The notes below the pieces were generated by a model that had not been told where the DNA came from, ran no database searches, and saw nothing but the letters and a program-made list of their open reading frames with translations. Position numbers and translations under genes: made by a program. A stretch of DNA of 64,000 nucleotides from Dermacentor variabilis (lineage: Eukaryota; Arthropoda; Arachnida; Ixodida; Ixodidae). The stretch spans positions 206,516,127 through 206,580,126 of the forward strand of contig NC_134569.1 of NCBI RefSeq assembly GCF_050947875.1. Reading direction: 5' to 3'. Numbering within the stretch: the first letter of the stretch is position 1; the number at the start of each line of letters is the position of its first letter. Below are positions 42,270 through 53,577 of this stretch, piece after piece.

Positions 42270-43110
42270 CCAATTTACCTGTTTCTCACGCGATGTCACG
42301 AAAACCACGAGAATGCCCCTTCTTATATGATGTGTGCACACTGATTATGCACGATTAGACCGAGCGAAAGAAAAGTAACTATTTCTGATTCGACGCCTTT
42401 TTCGCCATAATACTCTGCCATTGATCGAACGTTCTCGGGCTGCCCCCACTTAACCTGTCTGTCACGCGACGTCGCAAAACCGCGAAAACTTTCCGCGTGA
42501 AAGTGACGTGCACGCGTTAAAGCCGCATTGATATGCCAAATTTTTTTTCTGAACAGCCGCAAACTGCCCCGTTCCGAAAGGAATAGAAGATGGCTGCCGC
42601 CGATCGCTCAGGCACTGTCTACTCATATCTGCCGGAGAGCAAGGGTTTATTTGCGTATAATAAACATTTTTCCTTGGCAGTATAACGTTATCGAGCCCTT
42701 TCGGCACGTATACGACATCACTTTACCAATCATTCTTTGCTGAGGATTCGTTATGGCGGCATTTTTAACGTTCCGTTGCGCGTCGCCGCGATTTTCTATC
42801 ACCCACCGCAAGCTAAGGGGAAGCGGGCACATCACAGACGCCGTCCCCACCCTCGTCATCCGGTTTCTACTCTGACTGTGCTGGCTCGGCCCCAATGAAG
42901 CACTCTACACTTGAGCGTGCTCCTCGCCTCTCGTCAGCCAATTCCATAAGGAAATCTGCTCGATGTAGGCAATGCTCTCCGCTTTGAAATAAAAGAAAAT
43001 CACCTCCTTTAAATGAGGAACGCGGTTTCTTGAGCTCTTCAAACAAAGCTGCGAGTGACCGTCCGAAGCTTGCATTGGCGGTTACGTGAATTGGACGTCA
43101 GGAGTTTGGA
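42270..43110 (+). repeat. Dispersed repeat R-B, copy 2 (uninterrupted)
   Basis: Collinear with 27045-27386, 30992-31126, 31500-31690 and 32610-32790, so this copy lacks the PLE, the MITE and the later block present in copy 1. It has CACGCGACGTCGC, TTTCGGCACGTATACGACATC and GCGGTTACGTG blocks. Its class is unknown. Confidence 0.65.
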
Positions 43111-46100
43111 ATAAAAACAGATCAGAATAATTTTACGTTATGGGGCCACACCTTTTGCGCCAACATACATTTTATAGCTTCATATTTTATTTTAATTTAT
43201 TGCTTCATATGTACACGACGTTTAGGGACGCGTTTGGCAAGCACGCCTAAGTCAAGAAAGCTGGTTACGATGTGTGGAGTATTTAATCATACCTGATCAA
43301 AATAACCACGCCAGTAGTGATTAATGGAGCGCAAGCTTACCGGACAATCAAGTAACGATAGTGTTGGGCATCGATTAAACAAATTTTGCCTATCTACACG
43401 GATAAACATTGGAAGCACTTTCTCGATTTATAATTCGAACAATGAGAGTTAAGTAGGCTTAAACCTTAAAAAATTAATACGTGCCGTTTACTTCGGTAAA
43501 TTCTGAAGAATAAAAACACCTTGCTACAAATCAACAATTTGCTTTTATAATTTACTGCAACGTGTGGTGTCAGCGAACACACCAGTATGAAGTGTTTAAA
43601 AGTTGAGGGTGCTGGTTAGTTCTATGAAACAGTGCAGTCCTGTCTTGCGCTCTTGTAGCCTCCTCCGTCTTTTCTCACTGGTCGGAGGGCGATTCAAGCA
43701 TACAGAGCGGACCTGAGGCCAGCTGCCGACTTAAATAAGCTGTATGTTCTCCAGGTGTCCCAGAACGGCACGTGTAGCTAAACAACGGGGATTAGACCCG
43801 GACCCCTGTCCGCTTCGTTCATCCGGCAGCGACTGAGCGGGCCCACCATGCGGCTGCTGGTGCCGCAACCTCTCCTTCACTTCAAGCGGGACGCGCGAGC
43901 CCAAATATACGCAGGCGGCGTTAAATGGGAGTCGAATTGCGAAGGTTAGAAGCAGCGTGGTGCCGGATACTCTAACTCACAAGCGGGAAGAAAAATCGGG
44001 GCCGACTGCAGTGCCGCTTTTCAAGATTCGCGTAGAACGCATAAATGTTCTCGTGAGGCAAACCATAGGCCGGTATTACGGAAAACTTGCTGCACTTGAA
44101 AAGAAAAAGCTAAATGCTGTAGGAACCCTATAGGAAGTAGGATTTTCATTCAGGGCCAGGAATTTTTTTTTACAATTCCCAGAAATTTGTTGAGGTTAGA
44201 AAAAAATTGAAGCGCGAAGTCTACACATCAGCAACTCTGTGTCAAAAAGAGATATTGCTGTTCTGTAAATATCAGGTGTTGGAGCTTCTAAAGCGGAAAT
44301 ACATGTTATAGGAACATGCAGATCACATAGTTTTTTACACTGTTTACGTCAATTTTGCAAAGGCCCCGCTGAATAATCAGCGGTGTATTTCAGAGCGATG
44401 TATATTACATCAATTTTATTCGCGTTTGATATGTTATAGGTTGCATGTCGTTTTTTTTTATTAGTTAGCTAGAGTTGTAAACATGATGATTGAGTTTATT
44501 TATTTTGCAATTTTCCACTATAGCATAAAAAAATACGTCACACCCTCAATAAAAGAATGGTCTATCTAGAGTCTCCAGATTTTAACATTTCTTTTTAAGT
44601 GAAACAAATTTCGTGAAAATTGGCGCAGAAGTTGCAGAGATAAACGATTTCTCCGTTCCCCTGAGTAAAGATAGAAGTTCTCGAGCTAAAGCTTGCTCTT
44701 TTTTTTATTATTATTAACCTGTCGCCGGCTTAATGTCGATGGCTAGGCAGCAGCAGCTGCAGCATGTGGTTTTTTACTCCCCTGACTTCAAGTGCAGAGC
44801 GCGTGGGTGGCTTCTGTCCTGTTCTACATAATCCGTCTTTATGTAAGACTTCTTAGGAAAAGTGATAGTTTACTATCAGTGCCGGAAAACTTGCTGCCTG
44901 CACTTGGTGACAATAACGAAACGTTCACAGCCGACCACAACGTAATGAGTCCATGCAGAGGGCATCACCAAGGAAACGATTGCAAACGAGAGTTCGCCAT
45001 GTACGCTTTGTTCAAAGGCGCATCATAGATGTATGACATAGAACTGCGTATGCCAGGTGTTCCTTTTAGACCAAGCAGAACTTTAAGAAATCGCCAGTGG
45101 CAGATAGCATAATTTGAGTCATTGGGGCGGTTTACACAGAGAGACGAACATTACCTGCGTGAGAAATCAAAATTGTTAGTCGGGTAATTAACTTAATTAA
45201 CGAAGTAACTTTCTCATCGATAACTTTACACCACATAATGCAATATGAATTGTAGCTGGTGAGTTCGCAAGCCGTGTCCAGTTGGCACAAATTTTCAGGA
45301 TGACACTAGTTTTGAGATGTCCATATTCCTAAAGTGTATGACGAAATACATGGACGTTTCAGGTACATTTTGCTTCAGTGCATAAAGCGTAGGTATGTTA
45401 ACTAAGTAAGTGCAACAATAGCGTATTTTTGCCGCACGTTTCACGGCGCGTATCCCGAAGCCTGGTGACCCTTAGAAATTGTTCCTAGCGAATATACCTT
45501 TCCAGCTCACTGTCTACAAAAAAAAAGTAATTAGGGGAAATGTTATTTAGGGATTTCTTTAAAGTAGGCGAATATGCATTTCGACTTCTCGTGGAGGTAT
45601 CTCCGCCTCTTCTAATCCACCTCAAAGACTGGAGTTTTATTACCTGTCACAGGCGATTTTTTTAAAATTGTTTGATCTTAAGAAAGAAACCTTATATTGC
45701 ATGCTTTAGAATGCGAGTGGTGAAGCGTCGGTATTTTAGTCACTACACAGCCAAGGTAGACGGCTTTATCTGCCCGCTTTCTGCAGTGTACTCAAAAGAA
45801 ATGTGCTACTACCTATTGTCACGATATTTACTCTTCAGTTACCAAATGCAGTTATACCAAGGTATTGATTTCTGTGACAACTATAGGTTGCAACTGCAAT
45901 AACCCTTTCTTTAAAAGCGTTATTTTTGTGGCCATTGCCGGTCGCTTTTTTGAATGTTGTCCTAGCAGACGCCACAGTCTGGGGAAACGCATGCCGCACC
46001 CAGCGAGCGAGCGGTTATGGGAAGTAAGCGTAAAGACAGCCTTGGAGACGCCCTTGCGAATGTCACGAGGGTTGCAATGGTGGGCTTGTCGGTAATGCAC

Positions 46101-46435
46101 TCTCAAGGGGTGTACGGTGGCGCATGATTCAACATATCACTTGTAAAAATGTTTCGCTCTGAATGTTTATCTGTTCACGTGGCTCTGACTCATGCTGGCT
46201 GAGTGTATAAGTACGACCTGGTTTTCTATAACAAACATTGCTGGAAGTTAGCGCTGTGTGTGTCCCTGTGTGTCTTCTTTTGTCCCGTCTTTTAATCGCG
46301 CTACCGTACACCCCTTGAAGTTAGGAATATCGCTGATAAAGCTGCTAGGGAATTTCTTTCAAGCAAGTAAGCTGCACCTTCGGCGAAACAGTGCCCAAAT
46401 ATACGTATAATATACTTCTTTTTCTGTCTCCTCAG
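43111..46435. other. Intron, no gene seen
   Basis: AT-rich, with short open frames only. 43620-43990 is a GC-richer patch of unknown type. 44452-44458 and nearby contain T runs. The stretch at 45130-45420 resembles the T/A-rich repeat-like sequence at 47900-48110. It ends in a good pyrimidine tract and CAG before 46436. Confidence 0.45.
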
Positions 46436-46495
46436 CAAAGAAGCCACACAGCGGGGATCAAGTGATGTGCAACAGCTCGTTCTGCCTACACGAAG
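46436..46495 (+). CDS. M13 peptidase gene, exon with first ectodomain cysteines
   Basis: A 60-base exon, phase 1 to phase 1, with acceptor TTCTGTCTCCTCAG and donor GTAAGT at 46496. It encodes KKPHSGDQVMCNSSFCLHE. In neprilysin-like M13 peptidases a CxxxxC pair in a VCxTxxC-like block marks the start of the ectodomain just after the stalk, and here CNSSFC fits. NSS is also a possible N-glycosylation site. The single trailing G joins CG of the next exon to make Ala, leading into ATRLSAIF and the DPCDDFY block. Confidence 0.8.
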
Positions 46496-48817
46496 GTAAG
46501 TTTTGCATCGAAACCTTTGCGAGATTCCGCCTGCTCGTCGTGAATGGCCCCTGCCCTACAGCTGCAAAGCTGCGGCCCCGCTCCGATGCGTCCTCCAGCA
46601 TTCAACTCGGACGCTTGGAGCATGGAAACGCGACGATAAAACGAACATGAGGGACACGTGTCCCGTAGCTCACAGCTGCGTTTAAGATTAGGGAAGGGTA
46701 ATCAGCGCCATTGCGCTGAAATGCGCAGCACGCGCACGGCCTTTAGCGTGTGTTGTTTACTTTATTTTCACTGCATCCTCCACCGATGTTATAAGAATGT
46801 GTAATCGCTGAAGTTTTGTCACGTAGGCTACGTAACGTTCTGAAAATTTATGGCGCGCGTTTGTAACATGGGAATTACGTGCGAGCGTGTGGAACGAGCT
46901 CACGCAGGTCGAAGTCTAATTGTTGGGTATTTATAGGCCCTTTTTATCCGTGCTGGGGCAGTATTATTTTCATAATCCCAAATAATATTCTGGTCATACA
47001 TTTTGGACAAGCAAGTTGGCCAATCAAAACTAAGAGTGTTGTCCCATAGTGTATGCATGTTCTTGATGCGTTCAGATATAAGGAACGCGCCATGCGTCGA
47101 GCTCATATAGCTAGCTTTCTTGCTGTACTTAGCAGTGAAATTCATTTGCCGAATATTCTAACTGCAAACTGGTGCCTGCAGGAGACTTCTATATGCAGAG
47201 TGTCCCGCCTGACTTGTGCCGAAATTTAAAAACGTGCACGTGCCACGTAGCTAGCCAAACCACGGCAATGTTGTTTGCCGCCGCTTAGAGCAAGTCGGGC
47301 TCCTTTGTCTGGTATTTGGCCAAATTACATCATGAATTAACGTCCCAAATATTATCAAAGTAAGGCCATCACCAAAAATTCTCGATCAATCCTCCTGTCG
47401 CTCTATACGTGCAGCATAAAAGGTTTTTTTTTTTTTTCCAACGCCTACAAGATGCCCGCGAAAACTGCCACGCGACTAATCACGCCACACTTTCGCGTTT
47501 TGCGGACTCTCTTTAGCGCTTGGGAAAAAAAAAAACTTTTATGGCTACTTTGTGTAGCCGCCCGCAGGAGGCGACACAAGTTTATGCTAGCACCGTCGCG
47601 GGAATGGAGTGCATTCCCATACACGAAGGCAGTTTCGCAATTTTTTTCCTTAAAATCTAAGCAACCAGCTGCGCCAAGTGATACGTTGAACGACGTAGAC
47701 TCCCAATTTCAATTTCCCTGCGAAATTTGAGCCCCATCATGCCAGTGGTAAGCGTAAACTCTTTTTTCGAACATATTAAGCGAAATATGGTACGGTCCCG
47801 TACAGTCGGATCGGAAATGATCAGTTCTCCTTTGGCAGAGGGAGGGCATCAAATTTTGCATCACCATCTACTCCTAAAGGCGGTGTGTCAAAACATCTAA
47901 AGGGTGTTTCGCCCAACTTCATCCAAACATTAAAAATATGAAAATGCCACGTGGCTGCATCGAACCAAGGTTCTTTGCAGGCGATTGGAGACGTTCACGC
48001 TATTTTTTTTTTTTGCATTCCGCCTAGTTACATAATTAGTCCTAATTAACTATTCAACTTGTCAGATATTATGATTACACGAAAAGTGTCAAAGAGAAAA
48101 TCATAGAGCAACATGAAAAACTCCCGATACAGGTTTGTGTTGCTCGATACGTGCTACACAAGTGTTCTTGCGAGCGTGAAAGAAGCCCGCGAATAGACGC
48201 AACATGCCTCGGGCGGCCAGTCGTGCGGCAATTTGAAACACGTTAATAGTGAATAGTTAATACGTAGATAGTTTGAACTACTCTCAGCGCAAACTTTCAG
48301 CCCGAAATCTTTGCTTCTCTTAAAGCGGAGGTTGAGTGCACATCTCCAACCAGAGGGCGTTTTCGCGACTACCAGGCTACATTGCCCATTTATTAAGCGC
48401 ACCGCGTCGTTGATTTTCTTTTCATGCGCACCTAGTAGCATACGCGTTGCAAACGTGAATTAGTCTATCCGCGAGAGCTGACTTTATGTTGAGCTAATGT
48501 GTTGTATACGACTTATGCTGTGCTTTGGTTTTCTTATACTTATTTGTGGTCACTTTCCGTTTTATTGTGCTTGGTGGGATCCCTTTCTTGTTGTATTTTC
48601 TACACTTATGGGAAATCAGAATGTTCCGATGTGTTTCACGTGATTTCTGTTGTCAATTGTTTTTGTGCATTTACGTCTCCTGAGTGTACGACGTTTCCGT
48701 TCTTGTTACCTTTCTTTAGTAGTGCTGACTCCTAATTTCAATTTTCGCACATATTTGTTCTGTGTGAAAAGGAGTAGCCAGCGCTGCATAAAGGCGTCAA
48801 CATTCCTAAAAGAAAAG
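46496..48817. other. Intron with a duplicated repeat
   Basis: No gene. 47200-47420 and 47905-48110 are diverged direct copies of one repeat (shared GTGTC/TTCGCC, then TTAAAAA, then GCCACGTRGCT, CAAACCACGG/GAACCAAGG, then an ATTA-rich end). The second continues through TTGCTCGATACGTGCTACAC and GCGAGCGTGAAAGAAGCCCGCG. The rest is unassigned. Confidence 0.5.
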
Positions 48818-49030
48818 AAATTATCGAGTTCCACGTGCCAAAACCACTATGAGACATGCACTAATGGGGGACTGCACCTGGGTTTCCTTGAGGTGCACTT
48901 TAAGCAAAGTAGACGAGCGTTCTTGATTTTGCCCTCCCCCCCCCCCCCCCCTCCATCGAAATGCCACCGCAGCTGCCGGAATCCCACCCGTGACCTGGAA
49001 CTCAGCAGTGCAACGCCAATAGTCAGTGGC
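48818..49030 (-). mobile_element. tRNA-derived SINE, minus strand
   Basis: Reading on -: a tRNA-like head with GTCACGGGTGGGATTCC, then CATTTCGATGG with a long poly-G run (48937-48952 on + is poly-C), then AAGTGCACCTCAAGG and a CATAGTGGTTTTGGCACG end, the layout of the SINE at 32132. Confidence 0.65.
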
Positions 49031-49284
49031 CCTTCGCAGCTTGTAGCTTCGAAATATCGTGTGTTGAAGAAATGCGCTCTGCACTACGTGGATGGCATTT
49101 TCTGTTTCTTGCGTGCAACGCCACAAATAATGTATAGGATTCTTTCCCGTTCTTGTTTGTTCTTAAAAGAAGGTTATGAGAGAACACGCTAACCACTAAT
49201 ATGTTGAACGAGGAAGCGGTTTTCCTCGCTTTTTGCAAAGGAAAAAGTGACGCGTTATAGGACATCGCGCAGTATCAATAGGCA

Positions 49285-49880
49285 GTGTTAGGATAGCGTT
49301 TAGCAGCAAGCGCAAGGAGTTAGCGTCGAGTGCCCGCACAGCGCATGCGTTGTACGTAAACGGTGTTGGATCTCTTACGTACGCAAGCTATTTTCGGGAT
49401 TTCGCGTCGAACGCTAACGCGCGCAAGGGGAGCCTTACGTGCGGCAACATGACGGTGCGCCAGTCGAAGTGAGAGCCGCCTGCTTCGGATCTATATCCAG
49501 TCGTCGGCCTGCACTATTCGGCTCATTCGTTCCCCTCGAATGCTCGTACTTGTTTAGATCTGTGTGATGACGCTTCGACAACGTCGTACAAGTTACTAGT
49601 GGGCGTTATTTTCGAGGTATGTTCTCGATTAGCGGCGCATTAGGCTTAACGAGAGGGGTTGCTCATGTTTGCTCATCTCTGCTGTAACAGCGTCTGGATA
49701 GTACCAAAGCCTGTACTAGCCTTCGTGTCTAGATGGCGCCGTGTATGTTTGCGTTCTAGTTAGCGCTTTGCTCCGTACCGCCATTCTAAAAGACTAGTTT
49801 GTGCCGCGCAGTGCGGCCTTTTTTAGCGTTAACGTTGTGTCGCACGCTAACACAAGCGCTTTACGCTATACTAACTGTCT
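49285..49880. repeat. Possible MITE just upstream of the DPCDDFY exon
   Basis: GTTAGGATAGCGTTTAGCAGC at the left faces AGCGCTTTACGCTATACTAAC at the right (inverse complement with a few mismatches). Between them are further GC-rich inverted fragments (GTTAGCGT/ACGCTAAC). No clear target duplication. It ends about 100 bp before the exon. Confidence 0.4.
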
Positions 49881-49981
49881 ATAGTGAAACGCGCTGCCGA
49901 TGACGGGCTACCTTTGACCCTATCGTAGCACTGTCTTAAAGACAGCCCTACCAAGCGCGAACCTTTTCATTTTCTTCGCAG

Positions 49982-50149
49982 CGACTCGTCTGTCTGCGAT
50001 CTTTCGTCGCAACCTTGACCCCTGCGACGACTTCTACGCGTTCGTCTGCCAGGACTGGCTAGTAACATCCGGTGGCCAGGAAGAGTACCAGGACGTGGAC
50101 GACGCACTCTCTGGAACCATCGAAGAGCTGGCAAAGGGTCTTCTCGAAG
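49982..50149 (+). CDS. M13 peptidase gene, DPCDDFY exon
   Basis: A 168-base exon, phase 1 to phase 1, with acceptor TTTTCTTCGCAG and donor GTGGGA (weaker than its neighbours). It encodes ATRLSAIFRRNLDPCDDFYAFVCQDW and continues through a Glu/Asp-rich stretch to IEELAKGLLE. The DPCxDFYxFVCxxW block is the clearest hallmark of the M13 family N-terminal ectodomain, whose Cys residues form conserved disulfides. M13 enzymes are type II membrane or secreted zinc peptidases that cut short peptides outside the cell. The catalytic HExxH lies in later exons outside the window. The exons before and after match in phase. Confidence 0.9.
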
Positions 50150-50269
50150 GTGGGAGAAGTGTGTCGCTTTTTCACTGACAGTGCATATCAAGAGTGACTG
50201 TATACAAGCGCGATGCCTGCGCTGGCTACTGTTGCCGCTTCCAGAACGCTTGTGACAGTTTTCGCAGAT
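50150..50269. other. Intron start
   Basis: Short intron stretch, nothing seen. Confidence 0.5.
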
Positions 50270-50580
50270 AATTCTTTAAGCTGCCATGCAGGTTAGGTGA
50301 GGACATAAGAACACAAACACCCAGCCAACGGGCGCCACTGGAAAATTGAAACCAAATAGAACGGTTTGACTTTTCAAAGTTACCCAGGGATCATAGAAGA
50401 CACTCCGGATTGATTTTTGATGACCTGGAACCCTTTTACGTGAACCAGAATCATAGTACGCAAGCGGTTTGCGTTCATTCAGCACCCATCAGAATACTGC
50501 TGCCGTGACATGGAGTCGAACGCGTAACCTTGTGCTTACCGGCAGAGCGCCACATCCACTGAACCACCGTGGTTGGTTTA
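50270..50580 (-). mobile_element. tRNA-derived SINE, minus strand
   Basis: On - it starts ACCACGGTGGTTCAGTGG (A-box-like) near 50575, then GTTACGCGTTCGACTCC (B-box-like) near 50530, then a body ending near 50280 in CCTAACC-type sequence. The order is that of a tRNA-derived SINE, different in body from the one at 32132. Confidence 0.6.
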
Positions 50581-50654
50581 ACAGAGCGTTTATGCATTGC
50601 ACGGCGACACGGACCGATACGCAAATAACAGGTATAGGCAGTATGCGTCTTCTT

Positions 50655-50870
50655 TCCGTGCGCCCAGTGCGGTGGCTGAGAAGCTGGCGTGTGCCTGTGC
50701 TAAGCAAGACGTCGCCGGTTCGCGTCCCAACCGCGGAAGTCGAATTTACATCACGGCGACGTGCGAACGTTCTCGCAGATTTGGCTGAAGGCTCACGTTA
50801 AAGAGCGTCAGGAGGCCAATTAGTCATACGACCTCAGATATGGCGCATAGCATAGCCTCAGCGTTTTTTT
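50655..50870 (+). mobile_element. tRNA-derived SINE, plus strand
   Basis: GTGCGGTGGCTGAGAAGCTG (A-box-like), then GTCGCCGGTTCGCGTCCC (B-box-like), CATCACGGCGACGTG, and GGCTCACGTTAAAGAGCG. It is related in layout to the SINE at 32132 but diverged. Confidence 0.6.
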
Positions 50871-52039
50871 CAAACGTGAAACCCCACGAATCTATTATCC
50901 TCCTGTGCAGATCAAACGAGAGATATGAGCCGACTTGCGTGCGTTAGAGGGCGTTGAGGTAGGAAAGGCTGTCGTAACATTCGCATTCAGTCTGTAATTG
51001 AATATCCGCTTCTATGCCGAATTCAGGAGAAGCACGAAACGTGAAGAAGCCTACATCCATTCGATACAGACGCAGTCGGGCACGTAGCCGACGAAAGGCT
51101 TTGACGCGTATGTGAAGCCACCAAGGGCCTCTTCAATAGCTTCCCTGACACGGTTGCCGAAAGTGAACACGACGAAAGGAAAAACATGTTACGCTTAACG
51201 GAGTTACCAATGATTATTAATTCGTTCGGCAACTCAAGAGAACTGGCGCGCACAAATTCATCACACATTGCCCATAGGTTCCCGTGTGCAATGTAAAAAA
51301 AAGAAAAAGGAAGAGAAAAATACTTGCACCAATTAATCAAAGAAAGCTGACAGCACTTGCCAATTTTACGGACAGTGCTTCGAAAGCCCTGCTTTAAATC
51401 AGGATCGGAAGACTTCCACCGCGAAGGAGTAGTATAAGGGAGACCTTAACATTGTTTTTTCGTTCTTATTACTGACGTTTACCGGAGCATGCGCCGTAGA
51501 AATTCTATTTTTCTCGGTTTCGCTCGGCAATCTTTATCGCTGCCCGACGAACATGTCACAAAACAAGGTTTTTTGTGCAACGATGCAACGCTAAAAATGA
51601 TGAATCTCTAGGTCTCTGTTGCAGGTTTTGTGCCTACGCAAACGCAGAACGTCTTTTTAGGCGAAGTGAAATTTAACATTTCGAATTCGAAGACTTAAAG
51701 AAGGAAGGTGTTCTGAATTAAATTGCTCCGGAGCATGTTGTGACAACAAGGTTAGCATTCACGCTTGCAAAAAGAATTAACGCTGAACTTTTTTTAGCAA
51801 TGTGACAATTGGTGTAATGAGTCTTCTTGTAGCTTACTACCTTCTAGGATTGATGATTGCAAAAATTAACAGCATCGAATAGGTGGAGGTCCGCGTAGGA
51901 AAACTGCAGCAAGCCGACACGAAGCACTAGCTAGATAGGATCAGTGCGTGGGGCAAATTAAAATATATTTTGTTACCTCAGTGTCCCCCTTTGCCAGAAT
52001 CTCCACAAATTTATCATACGAGAATATCAAGTCTCGTAT
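50871..52039. other. Intron, no gene seen
   Basis: Short open frames without known domains. No repeat match noticed. Confidence 0.4.
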
Positions 52040-52560
52040 GAGCAAGGACACTGATACAGCGCTGTATCCGGGCCCCCGCTCTTGTTAGATTTAGAGCACA
52101 GCTCTTCGGCGCCCGTTCCTGTGGTGAGCGCGGCGTCCCTCGGCATAACCGAGCGAATGATGAAAGCGAACGCGGAGCGCAGCGGGAGGTGAAAGACGGC
52201 GATCGCGAAGAGAGCGCGAGGAAGAAACCACAGGAGGAGAGTATGGCGCAAGCGTGAGAAGAAAAATGTAGTCCCGCGCAAGACTGGCTCTGCGGCGACG
52301 ACGGCTATGAGATGGCGCCACAGTAGCGCTCGTCGTCTGTTCACCGGTGATGCCACCAATTCCATATATGGATACAAAGCATTGCATGAGTGGAGCCGTG
52401 CGCACGCGCTGCCTCTCGCGATCTCCCGATTAGTGAGGCAATCGAGCCGCACCTCGCTCCGTTTGCAACGTGCTGTACGAGATATTGTCTGCGCCAGCCA
52501 ATATATCGCGAAATAAGAACACATATAGAGCTGCGCTCAAATTTCGCATTCTGGAATATC
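52040..52560 (+). repeat. Dispersed repeat R-A, copy 3
   Basis: The longest copy. Shares GTGAAAGACGGCGA, GAAGAGAGCGCGAG, GAGATGGCGCCACAGTAGCG and the AGAGCTGCGCTC end with the copies at 26585 and (inverted) 39225. Confidence 0.7.
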
Positions 52561-52705
52561 GTAATCGTTGGTGAATTTTTCGCAGCGTAGTTCGAGCGTT
52601 TAACCATTTTCGTGGATCGATCCGGAAGATTGTGCAGTTTAACACAACCGTAGAAAGCACACGTTGGTACATCACCGCTGTGCGGTGGTACTGGTAGTAG
52701 CGGTG

Positions 52706-52736
52706 CCACCGTGCCGTATATACCGCACGGTGGCAT
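52706..52736. repeat. Short hairpin
   Basis: GCCACCGTGC and GCACGGTGGC flank a TATATA-containing loop of about 10 bases. Function unknown. Confidence 0.7.
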
Positions 52737-53517
52737 GGTGTTAGGGGAATGGCTTCGCATTCTTCTCTCGCGAGAGCTATTGCTTTGAGACGCTCTTCGT
52801 TTGAGGAGCTGCACCCCTGCGGTCAAAGATGCTGCACGCCGCAAAATAATTTATGCCATTATTAGCGAATAACGGTGTAAATTAGTTTACCGTGCACGGG
52901 GTTCTAAACTGGTCTTTGAGGAAATGGTGCTCGATGCACCGGTTGGCTCCCGCGTGCTGGTAAGGCATGGTGGTAAAAGGAGTCCCACCCTTAAAACAGC
53001 GGCAACTTAGAAGCGCTACGCGCTAAAGGTGCTACATAGTGCCCAATAACCACTCCTCAAAGCACGCTAAACTCATTATTGGGTGGCAATATTTCGCGAT
53101 GTTTTTTTGCATGATGATCGCTTTCCAACTAGTTCACCTGTTTGTTCTACTGCACCTTTTAAATGCATAAACATGTGGTTGCGCTTCTTTTAGAAGTGTG
53201 TGGATGTGCGCACTGTTGCCATCCCGTAACCATGGCCACCCATGAAAACCTGCAGGTAACCTGTGGCTCCAGCTTGCACGATTTTAAGCGCAACCAGAAG
53301 TCGTATGCCACGTCTTCCCCCGGAGACGTTGCACGGTGGATAGCATGCTCGTTCGTCTGCACTCAGAAGACGATTCGCCTTGCCAGAAAGCAGTAGAGCT
53401 TTCTTGTCACTTTGCTGCGTCAGCGAATTCAAAGAACAACAATTGTCCCGTAAATCACGGAAGCGGTGGCGACACGGACAAAGGTCGCAACAACTATACT
53501 TTTATATTGTTTTACAG
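52737..53517. other. Intron, no gene seen
   Basis: Nothing recognised before the acceptor TATTGTTTTACAG at 53517. Confidence 0.4.
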
Positions 53518-53577
53518 CCGGACCGTCGTCAACAATGGCTCCACTGTTGCGACTTTACGAAGCTTGCATGCAAGACG
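53518..53577 (+). CDS. M13 peptidase gene, LYEAC exon
   Basis: A 60-base exon, phase 1 to phase 1, with acceptor TATATTGTTTTACAG and donor GTACGT at 53578. It encodes GPSSTMAPLLRLYEACMQD. The LY(Q/E)(S/A)C element, a short helix with a conserved Cys, follows the DPCxDFY region by about 50-60 residues in M13 peptidases, and here it comes at that distance. The leading CC completes an Ala codon with the G left by the previous exon, and the trailing G makes Ala with the CC of the next one. Without this exon the frame would also stay open, so alternative skipping is possible in principle. Confidence 0.85.

Noticed and set aside
44796..44838. Hydrophobic candidate exon (AG...GTAAGA)
   Set aside because: It lies between exons in phase 1; in that phase the reading is not hydrophobic, so it cannot be the membrane exon.
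48499..48735. Hydrophobic Cys/Phe-rich frame on +
   Set aside because: A T-rich stretch in an intron; no homology or splice signals.
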